The position numbers and the translations under genes are program-made. Source: Hyphomicrobiales bacterium (GTDB lineage: Bacteria > Pseudomonadota > Alphaproteobacteria > Rhizobiales > Rhizobiaceae). From it: DNA of 64,000 nucleotides. Every line of letters starts with the position of its first letter. Positions within the stretch are counted from its first letter, which is position 1. A model generated the notes under the pieces. That model was not told the origin of the DNA. It saw nothing but the letters and a program-made list of their open reading frames with translations, and did no database searches. Below, piece after piece: positions 44,848 to 54,821 of this stretch. The DNA is taken from contig UCHD01000001.1 of NCBI GenBank assembly GCA_900472175.1, positions 186,001-250,000 of the forward strand, written 5' to 3'.

Positions 44848-45531
44848 TCAGGTAGGCAACTCTCCATCCACTATTTCAGCGCCGTCTTGCCGCAATGGCC
44901 TGAAACTCTTCCGATGGAGCGGGCAGGGGCCATGATCGCCGATGGCATTGCGGTGGCGCTGCGTGGCGTAACCGGCATGAGTAGCAAAACCGTAGGCCGG
45001 GAAAACCAGGTCGGCACGGGTCATCATGCGGTCGCGCGCTACCTTGGCAATGATCGATGCGGCAGCGATGGACAATGATCGGGCATCGCCCTTGACGACA
45101 GCCTTGCCCATGCAAGCAAGGCCGGGTGGTATGTCGCGGCCGTCGGCCAGCACCAGCGCCGGTGCCTGTGACAGGCCCGCTACAGCCCGGCGCATCGCGT
45201 CGAGGCTTGCCTTGCGGATATCCGTGTCGTCAATCCTGCCTGCTCCGGACGAAGCGATGGAGACGATGGAGGAGCACAGGATGATATCGAACAGTTCCTC
45301 GCGGCGGGCGATCGACAGCTGCTTGCTGTCGTTCAGCCCATCGGGAATATTATCCGGATCGAGGATGACGGCGGCGGCAACGACCGGGCCTGCCAACGGG
45401 CCGCGACCGGCTTCATCGGTTCCTGCAACCGGCCAGAGCCCATCGCGGCGTCCAGCCAGCTCGAAGCTGAAATCGGGGCCTTCAATGGTGTCGAAAAGAA
45501 AGGGGGAATCGGGCGGTGTGCGTCGTGACAT
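44848..45531 (-). CDS. rnhB: Ribonuclease HII
   Basis: A 227-residue RNase HII that removes RNA primers and single ribonucleotides from DNA. The catalytic motif [19 protein letters not shown] is at about 38-56, with Asp-Glu as metal ligands. Later conserved parts are [17 protein letters not shown] and the [17 protein letters not shown] stretch. ATG 45531 gives normal length. The C terminus ends [16 protein letters not shown], typical of the family. Confidence 0.94.
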   Translation of the reverse strand: MSRRTPPDSPFLFDTIEGPDFSFELAGRRDGLWPVAGTDEAGRGPLAGPVVAAAVILDPDNIPDGLNDSKQLSIARREELFDIILCSSIVSIASSGAGRIDDTDIRKASLDAMRRAVAGLSQAPALVLADGRDIPPGLACMGKAVVKGDARSLSIAAASIIAKVARDRMMTRADLVFPAYGFATHAGYATQRHRNAIGDHGPCPLHRKSFRPLRQDGAEIVDGELPT

Positions 45532-45677
45532 GCGGCGAAACTCGCACACAAGCCCGATTCCCTGCAAGTCCTTCGGCAATGAGGCGGTTGCCGGAGGATG
45601 ACCGAGCCTGCCCCGGGGCAAGAAGCAGCATCGGTATTCGATCTTCGGGATTGCGCCCGGATCAATCCTGTTGCCCG

Positions 45678-46835
45678 TCAGAGAAGTGACAGTTGAACAC
45701 CGGTCCCCAACGGCGGCACAAACAGATCGCAGTTCAGCGGGCGCCGGGTGACATTCAGTTCCAGCCGCTTGGCGGCCAGCTCGAAACGGCGGCCGATCTG
45801 CCAGGCATAGGGCCCAGCCCCCTTCATGCGCTTGCCGAATTCTGCATCATAATCCTTGCCGCCGCGCATCGAGCGGACCAGCGACATGACGTGGCGGTAG
45901 CGATCGGGATAATTTCGCAGCAGCCAGTCGCGAAACAGCGGGCTGACTTCGATCGGCAGCCGCAACAGCACGTAGCTCGCACTCGTTGCTCCAGCGGTCT
46001 TGCCCGCATCCAGCACCCGTTCGATCTCATGATCGTTGAGGGCGGGAATGACCGGCGCCATCATCACCGTCGAAGGAATGCCTGCCTCGGACAGCGCCTT
46101 GATGGCTTCCAGCCGCTTGGATGGCGTCGAGGCCCGCGGCTCCATCTGGCGGGCAAGCTTGCGGTCGAGCGTCGTCACCGACAGACCGACTTTCGCCAGG
46201 CCTTTCTCGGCCATCGGGGCTAGGATATCGATGTCACGCATCACCATCGCCGATTTGGTGACGATCATCACCGGATGATCAGCGGCTTTCAAAACTTCGA
46301 GAATCTGGCGCATGATCCGCCATTCCTTCTCGACCGGCTGGTAGGGATCGGTATTCGTGCCGATGGCGATCGGACGGACCTTGTAGCCGGGCTTGGCCAG
46401 TTCCCGCTCCAGCAGCTTTGCAGCGTCCGGCTTGGCAAACAGCTTTGCCTCGAAATCAAGCCCCGGTGACAGGCCCATATAGGCGTGGGTCGGGCGGGCG
46501 AAGCAATAGATGCAGCCATGCTCGCATCCCCGATAGGGGTTGACGGAGCGGTCGAAAGGAATGTCGGGTGAATCGTTGCGGCTGATGATCGAGCGGGGTT
46601 TTTCGACCTGAACTTCGGTCTTGAAGACCGGCAGATCCTCCAGTGAATCCCAGCCGTCGTCCTCGAGCTGCCGCGACACCGGTTCGAACCGGCCGGACGA
46701 ATTGATCGCCGCGCCACGTCCACGCCGCCGGTCGATCTCGATGCGCAGCCCGGAGCTGGCAATCATCGCTTCGGCCATATCTGCCGTATTGGCAGGCGCC
46801 AAAGCACCCTGCCTGATCTGAGACAGCTCGTTCAT
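45678..46835 (-). CDS. PA0069-family radical SAM protein
   Basis: A 385-residue radical SAM protein. The 4Fe-4S motif is [12 protein letters not shown] near 105-116 (C-x3-C-x2-C, the spacing of this family). SAM-binding strands include [14 protein letters not shown] and [16 protein letters not shown]. It belongs to the PA0069/SplB-like group, whose substrate is not known. ATG 46835 has a GGAG site; it lies 147 bases upstream of rnhB and may share its transcript. Confidence 0.88.
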   Translation of the reverse strand: MNELSQIRQGALAPANTADMAEAMIASSGLRIEIDRRRGRGAAINSSGRFEPVSRQLEDDGWDSLEDLPVFKTEVQVEKPRSIISRNDSPDIPFDRSVNPYRGCEHGCIYCFARPTHAYMGLSPGLDFEAKLFAKPDAAKLLERELAKPGYKVRPIAIGTNTDPYQPVEKEWRIMRQILEVLKAADHPVMIVTKSAMVMRDIDILAPMAEKGLAKVGLSVTTLDRKLARQMEPRASTPSKRLEAIKALSEAGIPSTVMMAPVIPALNDHEIERVLDAGKTAGATSASYVLLRLPIEVSPLFRDWLLRNYPDRYRHVMSLVRSMRGGKDYDAEFGKRMKGAGPYAWQIGRRFELAAKRLELNVTRRPLNCDLFVPPLGTGVQLSLL

Positions 46836-47022
46836 GGGTTTCTCCGGGAGACAGTCGGTACAGACTCTCCGATATCCTCTGATTATTTTCCTATCGCGAA
46901 AATGAGAACAATGCAAGAACAAAAAACAGGACTAATGCCACGCATTCATCATGAATGAAAAGTTACTCGCCGGCGGGCGATGGGCTTGTGGAAAATCTGT
47001 GTGCGATGCGGTATGGACGGCG

Positions 47023-47559
47023 ATGCTGACGATCATCACCGAAACCCGCGATAATGAGGCCGAACTTGCGCAGACGCTGTCGGCGCTGGTGGCGGGTGCC
47101 GTGGAAGGCCTGGTGAGCGATGTCATCATTCTGGATCATGGCTCGCAGGACGGCTCGAGCCGCGTGGCCGATGCGGCCGGCGCCCGTTTCTGCAGCAGTT
47201 GGGACATGGCCGATATCGTCCGCTCGGCGCGTGGCAACTGGCTGCTTTTGCTTGAAGCGGGTGCGCGGCCGGCGGGGCGCTGGATCGATGATGTGGCGGA
47301 ATATATGTCGCTGAACAAGATGCCGGCGCGTTTTTCACCGTCGCGGCAGTATCGCCGTCCTTTCCTGCAACGCATCGTCACGCGTCCGGCACCGCTGGAA
47401 CTGGGATTGCTGCTATCGAAACAGCAGGCTGCTGCGATCGCCAATACCTCCATGCAGCTTGGCGATTTCGCCAATGGCCGGGCGGTGCGCAAGCTTGGCA
47501 GCGAGCTGGTGCCTGCATGGGTGGCTATCGCCAATCGCCCGGGTGTGGAAAGCCTGTAG
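47023..47559 (+). CDS. Short glycosyltransferase-like protein (GT2 type)
   Basis: A 178-residue protein. The opening MLTIITETRDNEAELAQTLS and DVIILDHGSQDGSSRVADAA resemble the GT2 nucleotide-binding fold (DxGSxDGT). The protein is too short for a full GT2 domain, and the usual DxD is not evident. Either a truncated, family-specific form or a non-catalytic relative is possible. ATG 47023 is chosen to begin at the fold; ATG 46951 would add 24 codons. No other sugar genes are close. Confidence 0.6.
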   Translation: MLTIITETRDNEAELAQTLSALVAGAVEGLVSDVIILDHGSQDGSSRVADAAGARFCSSWDMADIVRSARGNWLLLLEAGARPAGRWIDDVAEYMSLNKMPARFSPSRQYRRPFLQRIVTRPAPLELGLLLSKQQAAAIANTSMQLGDFANGRAVRKLGSELVPAWVAIANRPGVESL

Positions 47560-47879
47560 GCGCGGCCCACCGCAAAAAGAGCAGGCCCTTTCGGACCTGC
47601 CCTGCCGTCATGAAAAAATGAACCGTTAAAATGGCTTGCCGCGTCAAACCCAGCCGCCGCGTCGTATCGCTTTGCGGGACGGTTTTCGAAACGTGAAATC
47701 CGCCGCCTTCATGCTGTCTGCCGGGATATGGATGGGGAGGGGGGTCGCATCACCGGTGGGTGAGCCTGCCATTCTGTCCTCCTCATTCCGTCTCCCGATG
47801 AGGACAGTTCTACGATGCTGCATCGTGGCGCGCTGTTACGGATGGAACAGGAAGGATTGGGCCGTCTGAAAAGTGGCGG
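47560..47879. other. Intergenic region with terminator and small hairpins, no gene
   Basis: A 320-base gap between convergent genes. It holds the minus-strand terminator at 47574-47600 and an inverted repeat CTGTCCTC/GAGGACAG (47774-47807). A small hairpin ACGATG-CTG-CATCGT lies at 47812-47826. A 77-codon plus-strand ORF here has no credible coding features. Confidence 0.5.
47574..47600 (-). terminator. Rho-independent terminator, minus strand
   Basis: Stem 47581-47600 (GCAGGTCC/GGGCCTGC on the minus strand) is followed by a U-rich tail from As at 47574-47578. It closes the leftward transcript of moaB and its upstream genes. Confidence 0.7.
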
Positions 47880-48422
47880 TCAGCCGCGTTTCAGGTGCTC
47901 GTCCAGCCGGGGCATGATCTCGACGAAGTTGCAGGGCATGTGCCGGTAGTCGAGCTGCTGCTTGAGGATGCCGTCCCAGGCGTCCTTGCAGGCGCCGGGC
48001 GAGCCCGGCAGCACGAAGATGAAGGTGGCATTGGCAACGCCGCCGGTGGCGCGTGACTGGATCGTCGAGGTGCCGATCTTGTCATAGGAAATCCGGTGGA
48101 AGACTTCGGAAAAGCCGTCCATGCGCTTTTCGAACAATGGCTCCAGCGCCTCCGGTGTTACGTCGCGTCCGGTAAAACCGGTACCCCCGGTGGTGATCAC
48201 CACGTCGATCGTGTCGGTCAGCGTCCAGGCCTTTACCTGCGCCGCAATTCTCTGCTTGTCGTCCGGGACGATGGCGCGGGCTTCGAGCCGGTGCCCCGCA
48301 TCGGTGATGCGGGCGGCCAGTGTGTCGCCGGAACGGTCGTCGGCCAGCGTACGGGTATCGGAGACGGTGAGGACCGCGATCCCGACCGGAACGAAAGGTC
48401 TTGGTGCCCTAGCCTCGGTCAT
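47880..48422 (-). CDS. moaB: Molybdenum cofactor biosynthesis protein MoaB
   Basis: A 180-residue MogA/MoaB-fold protein that binds molybdopterin; in E. coli MoaB is dispensable. Motifs are VLTVSDTRTLADDRSGD near 17-33, VITTGGTGFTGRDVTPEA near 76-93, and LPGSPGACKDAW near 142. The ATG overlaps the 3' end of ispE by 14 bases, so they are co-translated. No other moa gene is in the window. Confidence 0.92.
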   Translation of the reverse strand: MTEARAPRPFVPVGIAVLTVSDTRTLADDRSGDTLAARITDAGHRLEARAIVPDDKQRIAAQVKAWTLTDTIDVVITTGGTGFTGRDVTPEALEPLFEKRMDGFSEVFHRISYDKIGTSTIQSRATGGVANATFIFVLPGSPGACKDAWDGILKQQLDYRHMPCNFVEIMPRLDEHLKRG

Positions 48423-49302
48423 TGCGCTCGTCCTCTCCACGGATGCTGTTGCAGGCCAGAACGTACCAGTTCGGATTGCGGGTGGAAAGAACGGCTGCCG
48501 CCTCGTCGCGGGCTGCGGTGCTTTCATAGAGGCCAAAGCACGAGGCTCCCGAGCCGGACATCCGCACAAGGGAGGCACCTGTCTGCGCCAACGCCCCGGA
48601 GACTGCGGTGATCTCCGGCTCCAGATCGCGCGCAGGCGGTTCCAGATCGTTGCGCAGGCCTTTCAGCACGTCGATCCAGCCGTCACGCGACAGCCTGCCG
48701 GGAGGCATCAAAAGCGGCGGCTTGGTCTTGTCCTTCAAGAGCTTGAAAATCACCGGCGTCGAGACCGCCTTCAGCGGGTTGACGATCAGCATCGGAAAGG
48801 CCGGAAATTCGGCTATCGCATCGATGTCTTCCCCGATGCCGCGCGCGACCAGCGGCCGGCCGTGAAGGCACATCGGCACATCAGCGCCAAGCTTTAGCGC
48901 GATCTGCTGCAAACTATCGGGGTCGATGGAAACATTCCAAAGCTCCAGCAATCCGAGAAGTGTCGCCGCCGCATCCGCCGAACCGCCGCCAATGCCGGAA
49001 GCGACAGGCAGGTTCTTTTCGAGATGCAGATGAACCGGGTCGGCCTTGATGCCGTTTTCACGCAGATGGGCGCGCAGCAGGTCACGCGCCTTCACCACCA
49101 GATTTCCCGCCGCCTCGCCGGTCAGCGGCAGATCGGTGGAAAAGCGGCCGGAGATGGTGAAACGGTCTTCATCGGAGAGAGAAAAGCCGATGCGGTCTCC
49201 CGCATCGGCAAAGGTCACGAGGCTTTCCAGCAGATGATAACCGTCGGCCCGCTGGCCGACGACATGCAGGGCCAGATTGATTTTCGCCAGCGCTGTCCGC
49301 AT
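48409..49302 (-). CDS. ispE: 4-diphosphocytidyl-2-C-methyl-D-erythritol kinase IspE
   Basis: A 297-residue GHMP kinase of the MEP isoprenoid pathway. The substrate motif AKINLALHVVGQRADGYH is at the N terminus. The ATP motif LPVASGIGGGSADAAATL lies near 95-112. ATG 49302 has AGGA 9 bases upstream; an in-frame ATG at 49338 adds 12 codons. Its product feeds the polyprenyl diphosphate synthase encoded 2 kb upstream. Confidence 0.93.
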   Translation of the reverse strand: MRTALAKINLALHVVGQRADGYHLLESLVTFADAGDRIGFSLSDEDRFTISGRFSTDLPLTGEAAGNLVVKARDLLRAHLRENGIKADPVHLHLEKNLPVASGIGGGSADAAATLLGLLELWNVSIDPDSLQQIALKLGADVPMCLHGRPLVARGIGEDIDAIAEFPAFPMLIVNPLKAVSTPVIFKLLKDKTKPPLLMPPGRLSRDGWIDVLKGLRNDLEPPARDLEPEITAVSGALAQTGASLVRMSGSGASCFGLYESTAARDEAAAVLSTRNPNWYVLACNSIRGEDERNDRG

Positions 49303-49350
49303 CAGCGAAAATCCTAAATTGCCATCCTCATTTGCCATTGGCAGGCAAGA

Positions 49351-51180
49351 TCAGGATTTCTTGCCGGCGGTAACGTCCGGCTCGACCTTCTTCGGCTGGG
49401 TATCACCCGCTTCCGCGGCGGCCGGGACCTTGACCTCAAGCGGCGGCAGGCCGTTCTCGATCTTCGCCTTGATCTTCGGGATTTCCGCTTCCTCGGGCTT
49501 CAGCGCCAGGGCCTGGTTCCACTGGAACACGGCTTCGAGCTTGCGGCCGACGCGCCAATAGGCATCGCCCAGATGGTCGTTGATGGTCGCATCACCCGCC
49601 ATCAGCTCGACCGCGCGCTCCAGCTCGACCGCAGCGTCGTCAAAACGGCCCATCCGGAAATAGGCCCAGCCGAGCGAATCGACGATGTAGCCGTCATCCG
49701 GCTTCAGGTCGACCGCCTTGCGGATCATGCCGAGGCCTTCTTCGAGGTTGATATTCATGTCGACCCAGGAATAGCCGAGATAGTTCAGCACCTGCGGCTG
49801 ATCGGGGTTGAGGTCGAGTGCCTTCTTGAAGCTCGGCTCGGCCTTGGCCCACATCTTCTGGCGCTCATAGGCAATGCCGCGCTGGAAGAAGATCGTCCAG
49901 TCGCTGCGCTGCGGCACCGGGCCGATCGCCTCGACGGCGCGGTCATAAACCAGGCCCATTTCCTTATAATCCTTGGCGTCCGACAGCACGCTGCCATAGG
50001 CGAGGTAGCTGCGCACGTCCTTCGGGTCGAGGTCGATCAGTTCCTTCAGATGCTGCTTGGCTTCATCGACCTTGCCGATCGAGGCAAGGCTGAGACCCAG
50101 CTGCATTTCCGACAGGCGCCGCATCGGCGAATTTTCCGGCACGCTCTTGTAGAGCGCAATGGCGCGCTCGGGCTTTTTCAGGTTTTCCGCGATGCCGCCA
50201 AGCATGACGAGGATATCGGCGCTTTCCGGATCGAGCGCCCGCGCTGTCTGCAGATAGAGCGAGACGATGTCTTCGGCGCCGTCACGGTTCAGGGCGGCAC
50301 CGATCGAAAACAGCACGGAGGCGGCACCCTGCGTGGCGCTGCGGACTTGCTGCTCCTGCGGCTTGCCTTCTTCAATGCTGGTGCGCAGCGCCTTCAGCGG
50401 CGCATAATTGCTGATGAAGCCTTCGCCGACAGAAACCGCATCAAGCGCCTTCTGCTTGTTGCCGTCGCGGGCCTCAAGCTTTGCCAGCGCAACGACGGCA
50501 CGCATGAACGTGTCGGGGGCAGCAGCGCCGCCTTCGCGGTCGAGAACGGCATCGTTCAGCTTGGAGCGGGCCGTCGACTTGTCGCCGGCGGCCAGCGCAA
50601 TGGCGCCTTGGTTATAGGACTTGAAGATGCGGAACCATTCCGGCCCTTCCATCGCCTGGATCTCGGCGATCGCGTCCTTCGGCTTGCCTTCGCCGGCCTT
50701 CGCCCAGCCCAGCAGCAGCCCGTTCATCAGCCGGTCGAGATCGTTCGGGCCTTGGTAATTGAGGATTTTCTGCGCGTGGCGATATTCCCGCTTGCGGATG
50801 GCCTCGACGGCGCGGGTGATCGTGGTGATGCGCTCGACGGAACTGTCCGATTTCAGCTCTTCGGCAATCTTGGCGCCGCCGTCGAAATCGCCGTTCATAA
50901 GCGAGGTGATCATCAGGCGCTGCTTGACGTCGACATTGTCCGGCTCGAATTCGAGCGCCGTGCGATAGAGCTTGGTCGCGGTATCGAGATCATGATCGAC
51001 ATCGGCCGTGCGGGCAGCGAGAAACGCGCCCGAGAAACTGTTGACCGAGTTGAGATCGAATGGCTTGCTTTCTTCAACCGCAGGCTTTTCCTCGGCAAAG
51101 CTCGGGGCCGCGCCGGAAAACGACGCCAGGGCCAGGAAGGCTGCGCCGCTGAGCAGGCGAAGAAGGTGTTTTTGCCGCAT
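49351..51180 (-). CDS. Exported TPR-repeat protein
   Basis: A 609-residue protein with a signal peptide (MRQKHLLRLLSGAAFLALAS). About ten tetratricopeptide repeats follow, for example LDLNPDQPQVLNYLGYSWVD and LKPDDGYIVDSLGWAYFRMG. The C terminus ends in a Lys/Pro/Glu-rich tail. Proteins of this type occur next to ispE and ispB-like genes in rhizobia and likely scaffold an envelope process, but the partner is unknown. ATG 51180 is chosen because it begins the signal peptide. Confidence 0.85.
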   Translation of the reverse strand: MRQKHLLRLLSGAAFLALASFSGAAPSFAEEKPAVEESKPFDLNSVNSFSGAFLAARTADVDHDLDTATKLYRTALEFEPDNVDVKQRLMITSLMNGDFDGGAKIAEELKSDSSVERITTITRAVEAIRKREYRHAQKILNYQGPNDLDRLMNGLLLGWAKAGEGKPKDAIAEIQAMEGPEWFRIFKSYNQGAIALAAGDKSTARSKLNDAVLDREGGAAAPDTFMRAVVALAKLEARDGNKQKALDAVSVGEGFISNYAPLKALRTSIEEGKPQEQQVRSATQGAASVLFSIGAALNRDGAEDIVSLYLQTARALDPESADILVMLGGIAENLKKPERAIALYKSVPENSPMRRLSEMQLGLSLASIGKVDEAKQHLKELIDLDPKDVRSYLAYGSVLSDAKDYKEMGLVYDRAVEAIGPVPQRSDWTIFFQRGIAYERQKMWAKAEPSFKKALDLNPDQPQVLNYLGYSWVDMNINLEEGLGMIRKAVDLKPDDGYIVDSLGWAYFRMGRFDDAAVELERAVELMAGDATINDHLGDAYWRVGRKLEAVFQWNQALALKPEEAEIPKIKAKIENGLPPLEVKVPAAAEAGDTQPKKVEPDVTAGKKS

Positions 51181-51448
51181 GACAAGCCTTTCGTTACGGG
51201 CGGCCCCCTTGGCGCCGTCGCCGGATTCGCGTGGAATCAATTCCAAATCAATAACGCATAACCCGGCAAACCGGAATCGGTTTGAACGCAAGCCAAAACG
51301 CAATTCGACATACCGCCGTCAACTTCCGCTCACTCGATCGTGAGCATCAACAGGCAGCGGCCCGGAAGCATGGACGGACAGAATGGCTTTTTTGGCGCAG
51401 TGCGGCAAGAAATTCCTCAAGCCTGCACCTGATCCTTGCAATGGCCGG

Positions 51449-52468
51449 TCAGCTGACCCGGTCGATGCAGAAATCGATGACCTCGAGAAGCGCGTCCTTC
51501 CAGGGTGATTCCGGCAGCGGCGCCAGCGCATCGCGGGCAATCGTGCCGTAATGCTGGGCCCGGGCAATGGTGTCGGTCAGACCCCCGTAGCGGGTGATCA
51601 GGCCCAGCGCCTTTTCCAGGTTCTGGTCGTTGCTCTCGCCGCCTTCGATCGCCTGACGCCAGAAGCTGCGCTCCTCGGCCGTGCCGCGGCGATAGGACAG
51701 AATGACGGGCAGGGTGATCTTGCCCTCGCGGAAATCGTCGCCGGTATTCTTGCCGAGATCGGCGGCCTTGCCGCCATAGTCGAGCACGTCATCGACCAGC
51801 TGGAAGGCGAGGCCGAGATTCATGCCATAGGATTTCAGCGCGTTGCGGCTGGCCTTGTCGGTCTTGGCGACGATCGGGCCGACTTCCGACGCGGCTGCAA
51901 ACAGGGCGGCCGTCTTGGCGCGGATGACGGACAAATAGTCGTCTTCCGTCGTCTCCATGTTCTTGGCGACAGACAGCTGCAGCACTTCGCCCTCAGCGAT
52001 GACGGAGGCAGCTGTGGACAGCACATCGAGCGCATCCAGCGAGCCGACATCGACCATCATGCGGAATGCCTGGCCAAGCAGGAAATCGCCGACCAGCACG
52101 CTGGCCTGGTTGCCCCAGATCATCCGTGCGGTCGATTTGCCGCGTCGCAGATCGCTCTCATCGACCACGTCGTCATGCAGCAGGGTGGCCGTGTGCATGA
52201 ACTCGACTGCGGTCGCAAGCTTGATATGCGCATCGCCGTTGAAGCCGAACATGGCGGCCGATGCCAGCGTCAGCATCGGACGCAGGCGCTTGCCACCGGA
52301 GGAGATCAGGTGGTTGGCGACCTCCGGGATCATCTGGACATCGGATCCCGCCTTGGACAGGATCAGCTGGTTGACGCGCTCCATGTCCGCCTTCGTCAGG
52401 TCGACGAGCGGCTTGACCGATGCCTGTTTGTTTTTGCTGTCTTCCAGCGGTATCACTACGCCCAACAC
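51449..52468 (-). CDS. ispB: Polyprenyl (octaprenyl/decaprenyl) diphosphate synthase
   Basis: A 339-residue trans-prenyltransferase that makes the quinone side chain. The first Asp-rich motif is LLHDDVVDESDLRRGKST near 104-121; the second is FQLVDDVLDYGG near 230. The likely start is GTG 52468, 6 bases after AGGAG; TTG 52465 is equally plausible. In rhizobia the quinone is mainly UQ-10, so decaprenyl is likely, but chain length cannot be read here. Confidence 0.92.
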   Translation of the reverse strand: MLGVVIPLEDSKNKQASVKPLVDLTKADMERVNQLILSKAGSDVQMIPEVANHLISSGGKRLRPMLTLASAAMFGFNGDAHIKLATAVEFMHTATLLHDDVVDESDLRRGKSTARMIWGNQASVLVGDFLLGQAFRMMVDVGSLDALDVLSTAASVIAEGEVLQLSVAKNMETTEDDYLSVIRAKTAALFAAASEVGPIVAKTDKASRNALKSYGMNLGLAFQLVDDVLDYGGKAADLGKNTGDDFREGKITLPVILSYRRGTAEERSFWRQAIEGGESNDQNLEKALGLITRYGGLTDTIARAQHYGTIARDALAPLPESPWKDALLEVIDFCIDRVS

Positions 52469-52574
52469 AAGGGACTCCTGTTCAAATTCCAGTTCGGACA
52501 ATAGAAAGGGGGGCTTGTGGCGGCAAGAGGCGAATTGTCCCGCTTGCTCAAATAAGGCAGGAAAACGACCCGGA

Positions 52575-52799
52575 ATGAAGGAATTGATCCGTACCAACGA
52601 CGCCGTCGTGCTCTCGTTCGCCGAAAGTCTGATGAAGGATGCCGGTATTGGCTGCTTCATTGCCGATCAGGGCATGAGCATTCTTGAAGGTTCTCTCGGC
52701 CTGTTGCCGCGCCGTTTTATGGTCGATGAGGACGACGAGCAGGAGGCACGGCAGGTTCTGATCGATGCCGGGCTTGAGGCGGAATTGCGCGACGCATGA
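52575..52799 (+). CDS. DUF2007 domain-containing small protein
   Basis: A 74-residue protein matching DUF2007 (putative signal-transducing small fold): MKELIRTNDAVVLSFAESLM, then a RFMVDEDDEQEARQVL stretch. It overlaps the next methyltransferase by 4 bases (ATGA), indicating coupling. Function is unknown. Confidence 0.88.
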   Translation: MKELIRTNDAVVLSFAESLMKDAGIGCFIADQGMSILEGSLGLLPRRFMVDEDDEQEARQVLIDAGLEAELRDA

Positions 52800-53575
52800 C
52801 GACTGCGGCCACCGAAACCATCGACAGCTTTCACCGTGGTCAATTTCAGGTGATCCAGCCGCTGGGGCAGGGACACCGGTCGGGCATGGACGCGATGCTG
52901 CTGGCGTCGCTGGTTGCTTCGGAAAAACCCTGCCGCGTCGCCGATCTCGGCGCCGGTGCGGGGGCTGCCGGCATGGCTGTTGCTTCGCGGCTCGAGAATG
53001 CTTCGATTGTTCTGGTCGAGCGATCGCCCTTGATGGCGGATTTTGCCAGCCGAAGCCTAGCACTTGCGGAGAATGCCCGCTTGGCCAGCCGGATATCCGT
53101 TCTCGAAGCCGACGTGTCGCTGACCGGCCGGGCAAGGGTTGCGGCCGGTCTCGCCGACTACAGTTTCGATCACGTCATCATGAACCCGCCCTTCAACGAT
53201 GCCTCGGACCGCAAAACGCCGGATGCTTTGAAGGCCGAGGCGCATGCGATGACCGACGGCCTGTTCGACACCTGGATTCGCACGGCAGGCGCCATTGCAA
53301 GGCCGGGTGGGCAATTGTCGCTGATCGCGCGGCCCGAATCGATTGCCGAGATCATTTCGGCCTGCAGCGGCCGTTTTGGCGGTATGGAAATTACGCCCCT
53401 GCATCCGCGCGCTGGTGAAAATGCGGTGCGTATTCTTGTGACGGCGATCAAACAGAGCCGCGCGCGATTGACGCTGCGAGCGCCGCTGATCGTGCATGAG
53501 GCGGAGACGCACAGGTTCGCCACCGTTGTCGACGATATGAACAATGGCCGCACCGCCTATCACCGCAATCGATGA
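52796..53575 (+). CDS. tRNA1(Val) (adenine37-N6)-methyltransferase-like protein
   Basis: A 259-residue SAM methyltransferase of the TrmN6/YfiC type. It has the early PLGQGHRSGMDAMLLA block, the SAM motif VADLGAGAGAAGMAVASRL near 51-69, and catalytic MNPPFND near 128-134, the N6-adenine NPPF/Y motif. RNA-modifying specificity for tRNA-Val is by family resemblance only. Confidence 0.88.
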   Translation: MTTAATETIDSFHRGQFQVIQPLGQGHRSGMDAMLLASLVASEKPCRVADLGAGAGAAGMAVASRLENASIVLVERSPLMADFASRSLALAENARLASRISVLEADVSLTGRARVAAGLADYSFDHVIMNPPFNDASDRKTPDALKAEAHAMTDGLFDTWIRTAGAIARPGGQLSLIARPESIAEIISACSGRFGGMEITPLHPRAGENAVRILVTAIKQSRARLTLRAPLIVHEAETHRFATVVDDMNNGRTAYHRNR

Positions 53576-53670
53576 TTTTCACGGCATTGCCATTGCGTTT
53601 GCCGCGCCAGTGCATACATGCCACCACGCATAATGATTGCCAATAGGTACAATGAATGCAGGGAGTTCAG

Positions 53671-54537
53671 ATGGCCGGACTGTTCAGGAAGCTGTTGCCG
53701 AAGCGTTTTCGCAAGGACGGTATAACGATTCCGGTCGTCAGGCTGCACGGTGCGATCATGGCGGGCGGCAGCCAGTTTCGCCCGGCGCTCAATCTGGCGG
53801 CGGTCGCACCCGTGCTTGAAAAGGCCTTTTCGGTGAAGGGCGCGCCGGCCGTTGCCATCTCGGTCAACTCTCCCGGCGGCTCGCCCGTTCAATCACGGCT
53901 GATCTACCAGCGCATCCGCGATCTGGCCGAGGAGAAGAAGAAGCGCGTCATCATCTTCGTCGAGGATGTGGCGGCGTCCGGCGGCTACATGATCGCGCTT
54001 GCCGGCGACGAGATCATTGCCGACCCGACCTCGATCGTCGGTTCCATCGGCGTCGTGTCCGGCGGTTTCGGTTTTCCGGAACTGTTGAAGAAGATCGGTG
54101 TCGAGCGGCGTGTCTATACAGCCGGCTCCAACAAGGTGATGCTCGATCCTTTCCAGCCCGAAAAGGAACGGGATATCGAGTTCCTCAAGGGGCTGCAGCT
54201 GGAAATCCATGACATATTCATCGGCATGGTCAAGGCGCGGCGTGGCCATCTGCTCGCCGATACGCCCGACATCTTCTCCGGCCTGTTCTGGACCGGCAAG
54301 CGTGGCCAGGAGCTTGGCCTGGTCGATAGCCTCGGCGACATGCGCGGCGAGCTGAAAAAGCGGTTTGGCGACAAGATCCAGCTGCAACTGGTTTCTGCGT
54401 CGCGCGGTCTGTTCGGCCGCCGCCAGCCGGGTGCGTCGATGGCGGGCGGAATGGCGGAGCGGTTCGCCGTCTCAGCCGTATCCGGTCTTGCCGAGGTGGC
54501 CGAGGAAAGAGCATTATGGGGCCGCTTCGGCCTTTGA
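53671..54537 (+). CDS. S49-family peptidase (SppA/SohB-like)
   Basis: A 288-residue serine protease of the signal-peptide peptidase type. The nucleophile Ser lies in VEDVAASGGYMIALAGDEII near 95-114, and the catalytic Lys is expected in the segment after ADPTSIVGSIGVVSGGFGFP near 117-136. No strong membrane anchor is seen at the N terminus. ATG 53671 has GGGAG upstream. Confidence 0.88.
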   Translation: MAGLFRKLLPKRFRKDGITIPVVRLHGAIMAGGSQFRPALNLAAVAPVLEKAFSVKGAPAVAISVNSPGGSPVQSRLIYQRIRDLAEEKKKRVIIFVEDVAASGGYMIALAGDEIIADPTSIVGSIGVVSGGFGFPELLKKIGVERRVYTAGSNKVMLDPFQPEKERDIEFLKGLQLEIHDIFIGMVKARRGHLLADTPDIFSGLFWTGKRGQELGLVDSLGDMRGELKKRFGDKIQLQLVSASRGLFGRRQPGASMAGGMAERFAVSAVSGLAEVAEERALWGRFGL

Positions 54538-54563
54538 TGGTCTGACGGAACGGGGGAGGGCGC

Positions 54564-54752
54564 ATGCCGCAACTAATTCTACTGCTGCTGTTTGCAGCCA
54601 TCGCCTGGTTTGGCTACCGCAAGTTCGTGGCCGACGCCGAAAAACTGAGCCGCCGCCAGCAGGAAGCCCGCCGCCGCGAGGAAACCGGTACGCAAGGCAC
54701 GCTGGTCAAGGATCCAGTAACAGGCGAGTACCGGCTGAAGGAGCCGGAGTGA
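54564..54752 (+). CDS. Small single-span membrane protein
   Basis: A 62-residue protein: membrane helix MPQLILLLLFAAIAWFGYRK, then a charged tail ending in VKDPVTGEYRLKEPE. I recognise it only as a conserved rhizobial hypothetical. It begins 26 bases after the peptidase stop and probably shares its transcript. Confidence 0.75.
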   Translation: MPQLILLLLFAAIAWFGYRKFVADAEKLSRRQQEARRREETGTQGTLVKDPVTGEYRLKEPE

Positions 54753-54821
54753 TGGCCTCAATTTATTGAGCGTTCATCCCGTCTATGATATACATTATTT
54801 CCGTAGATCATGGAGTCGGCG

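Noticed and set aside
44578-45078. 166-codon plus-strand ORF across the small exported protein and rnhB end
   Set aside because: It is antisense to the rnhB C terminus and has no family features.
47636-47869. 77-codon plus-strand ORF in the gap before moaB
   Set aside because: No ribosome-binding site, odd composition and no recognisable motif; the region contains hairpins instead.
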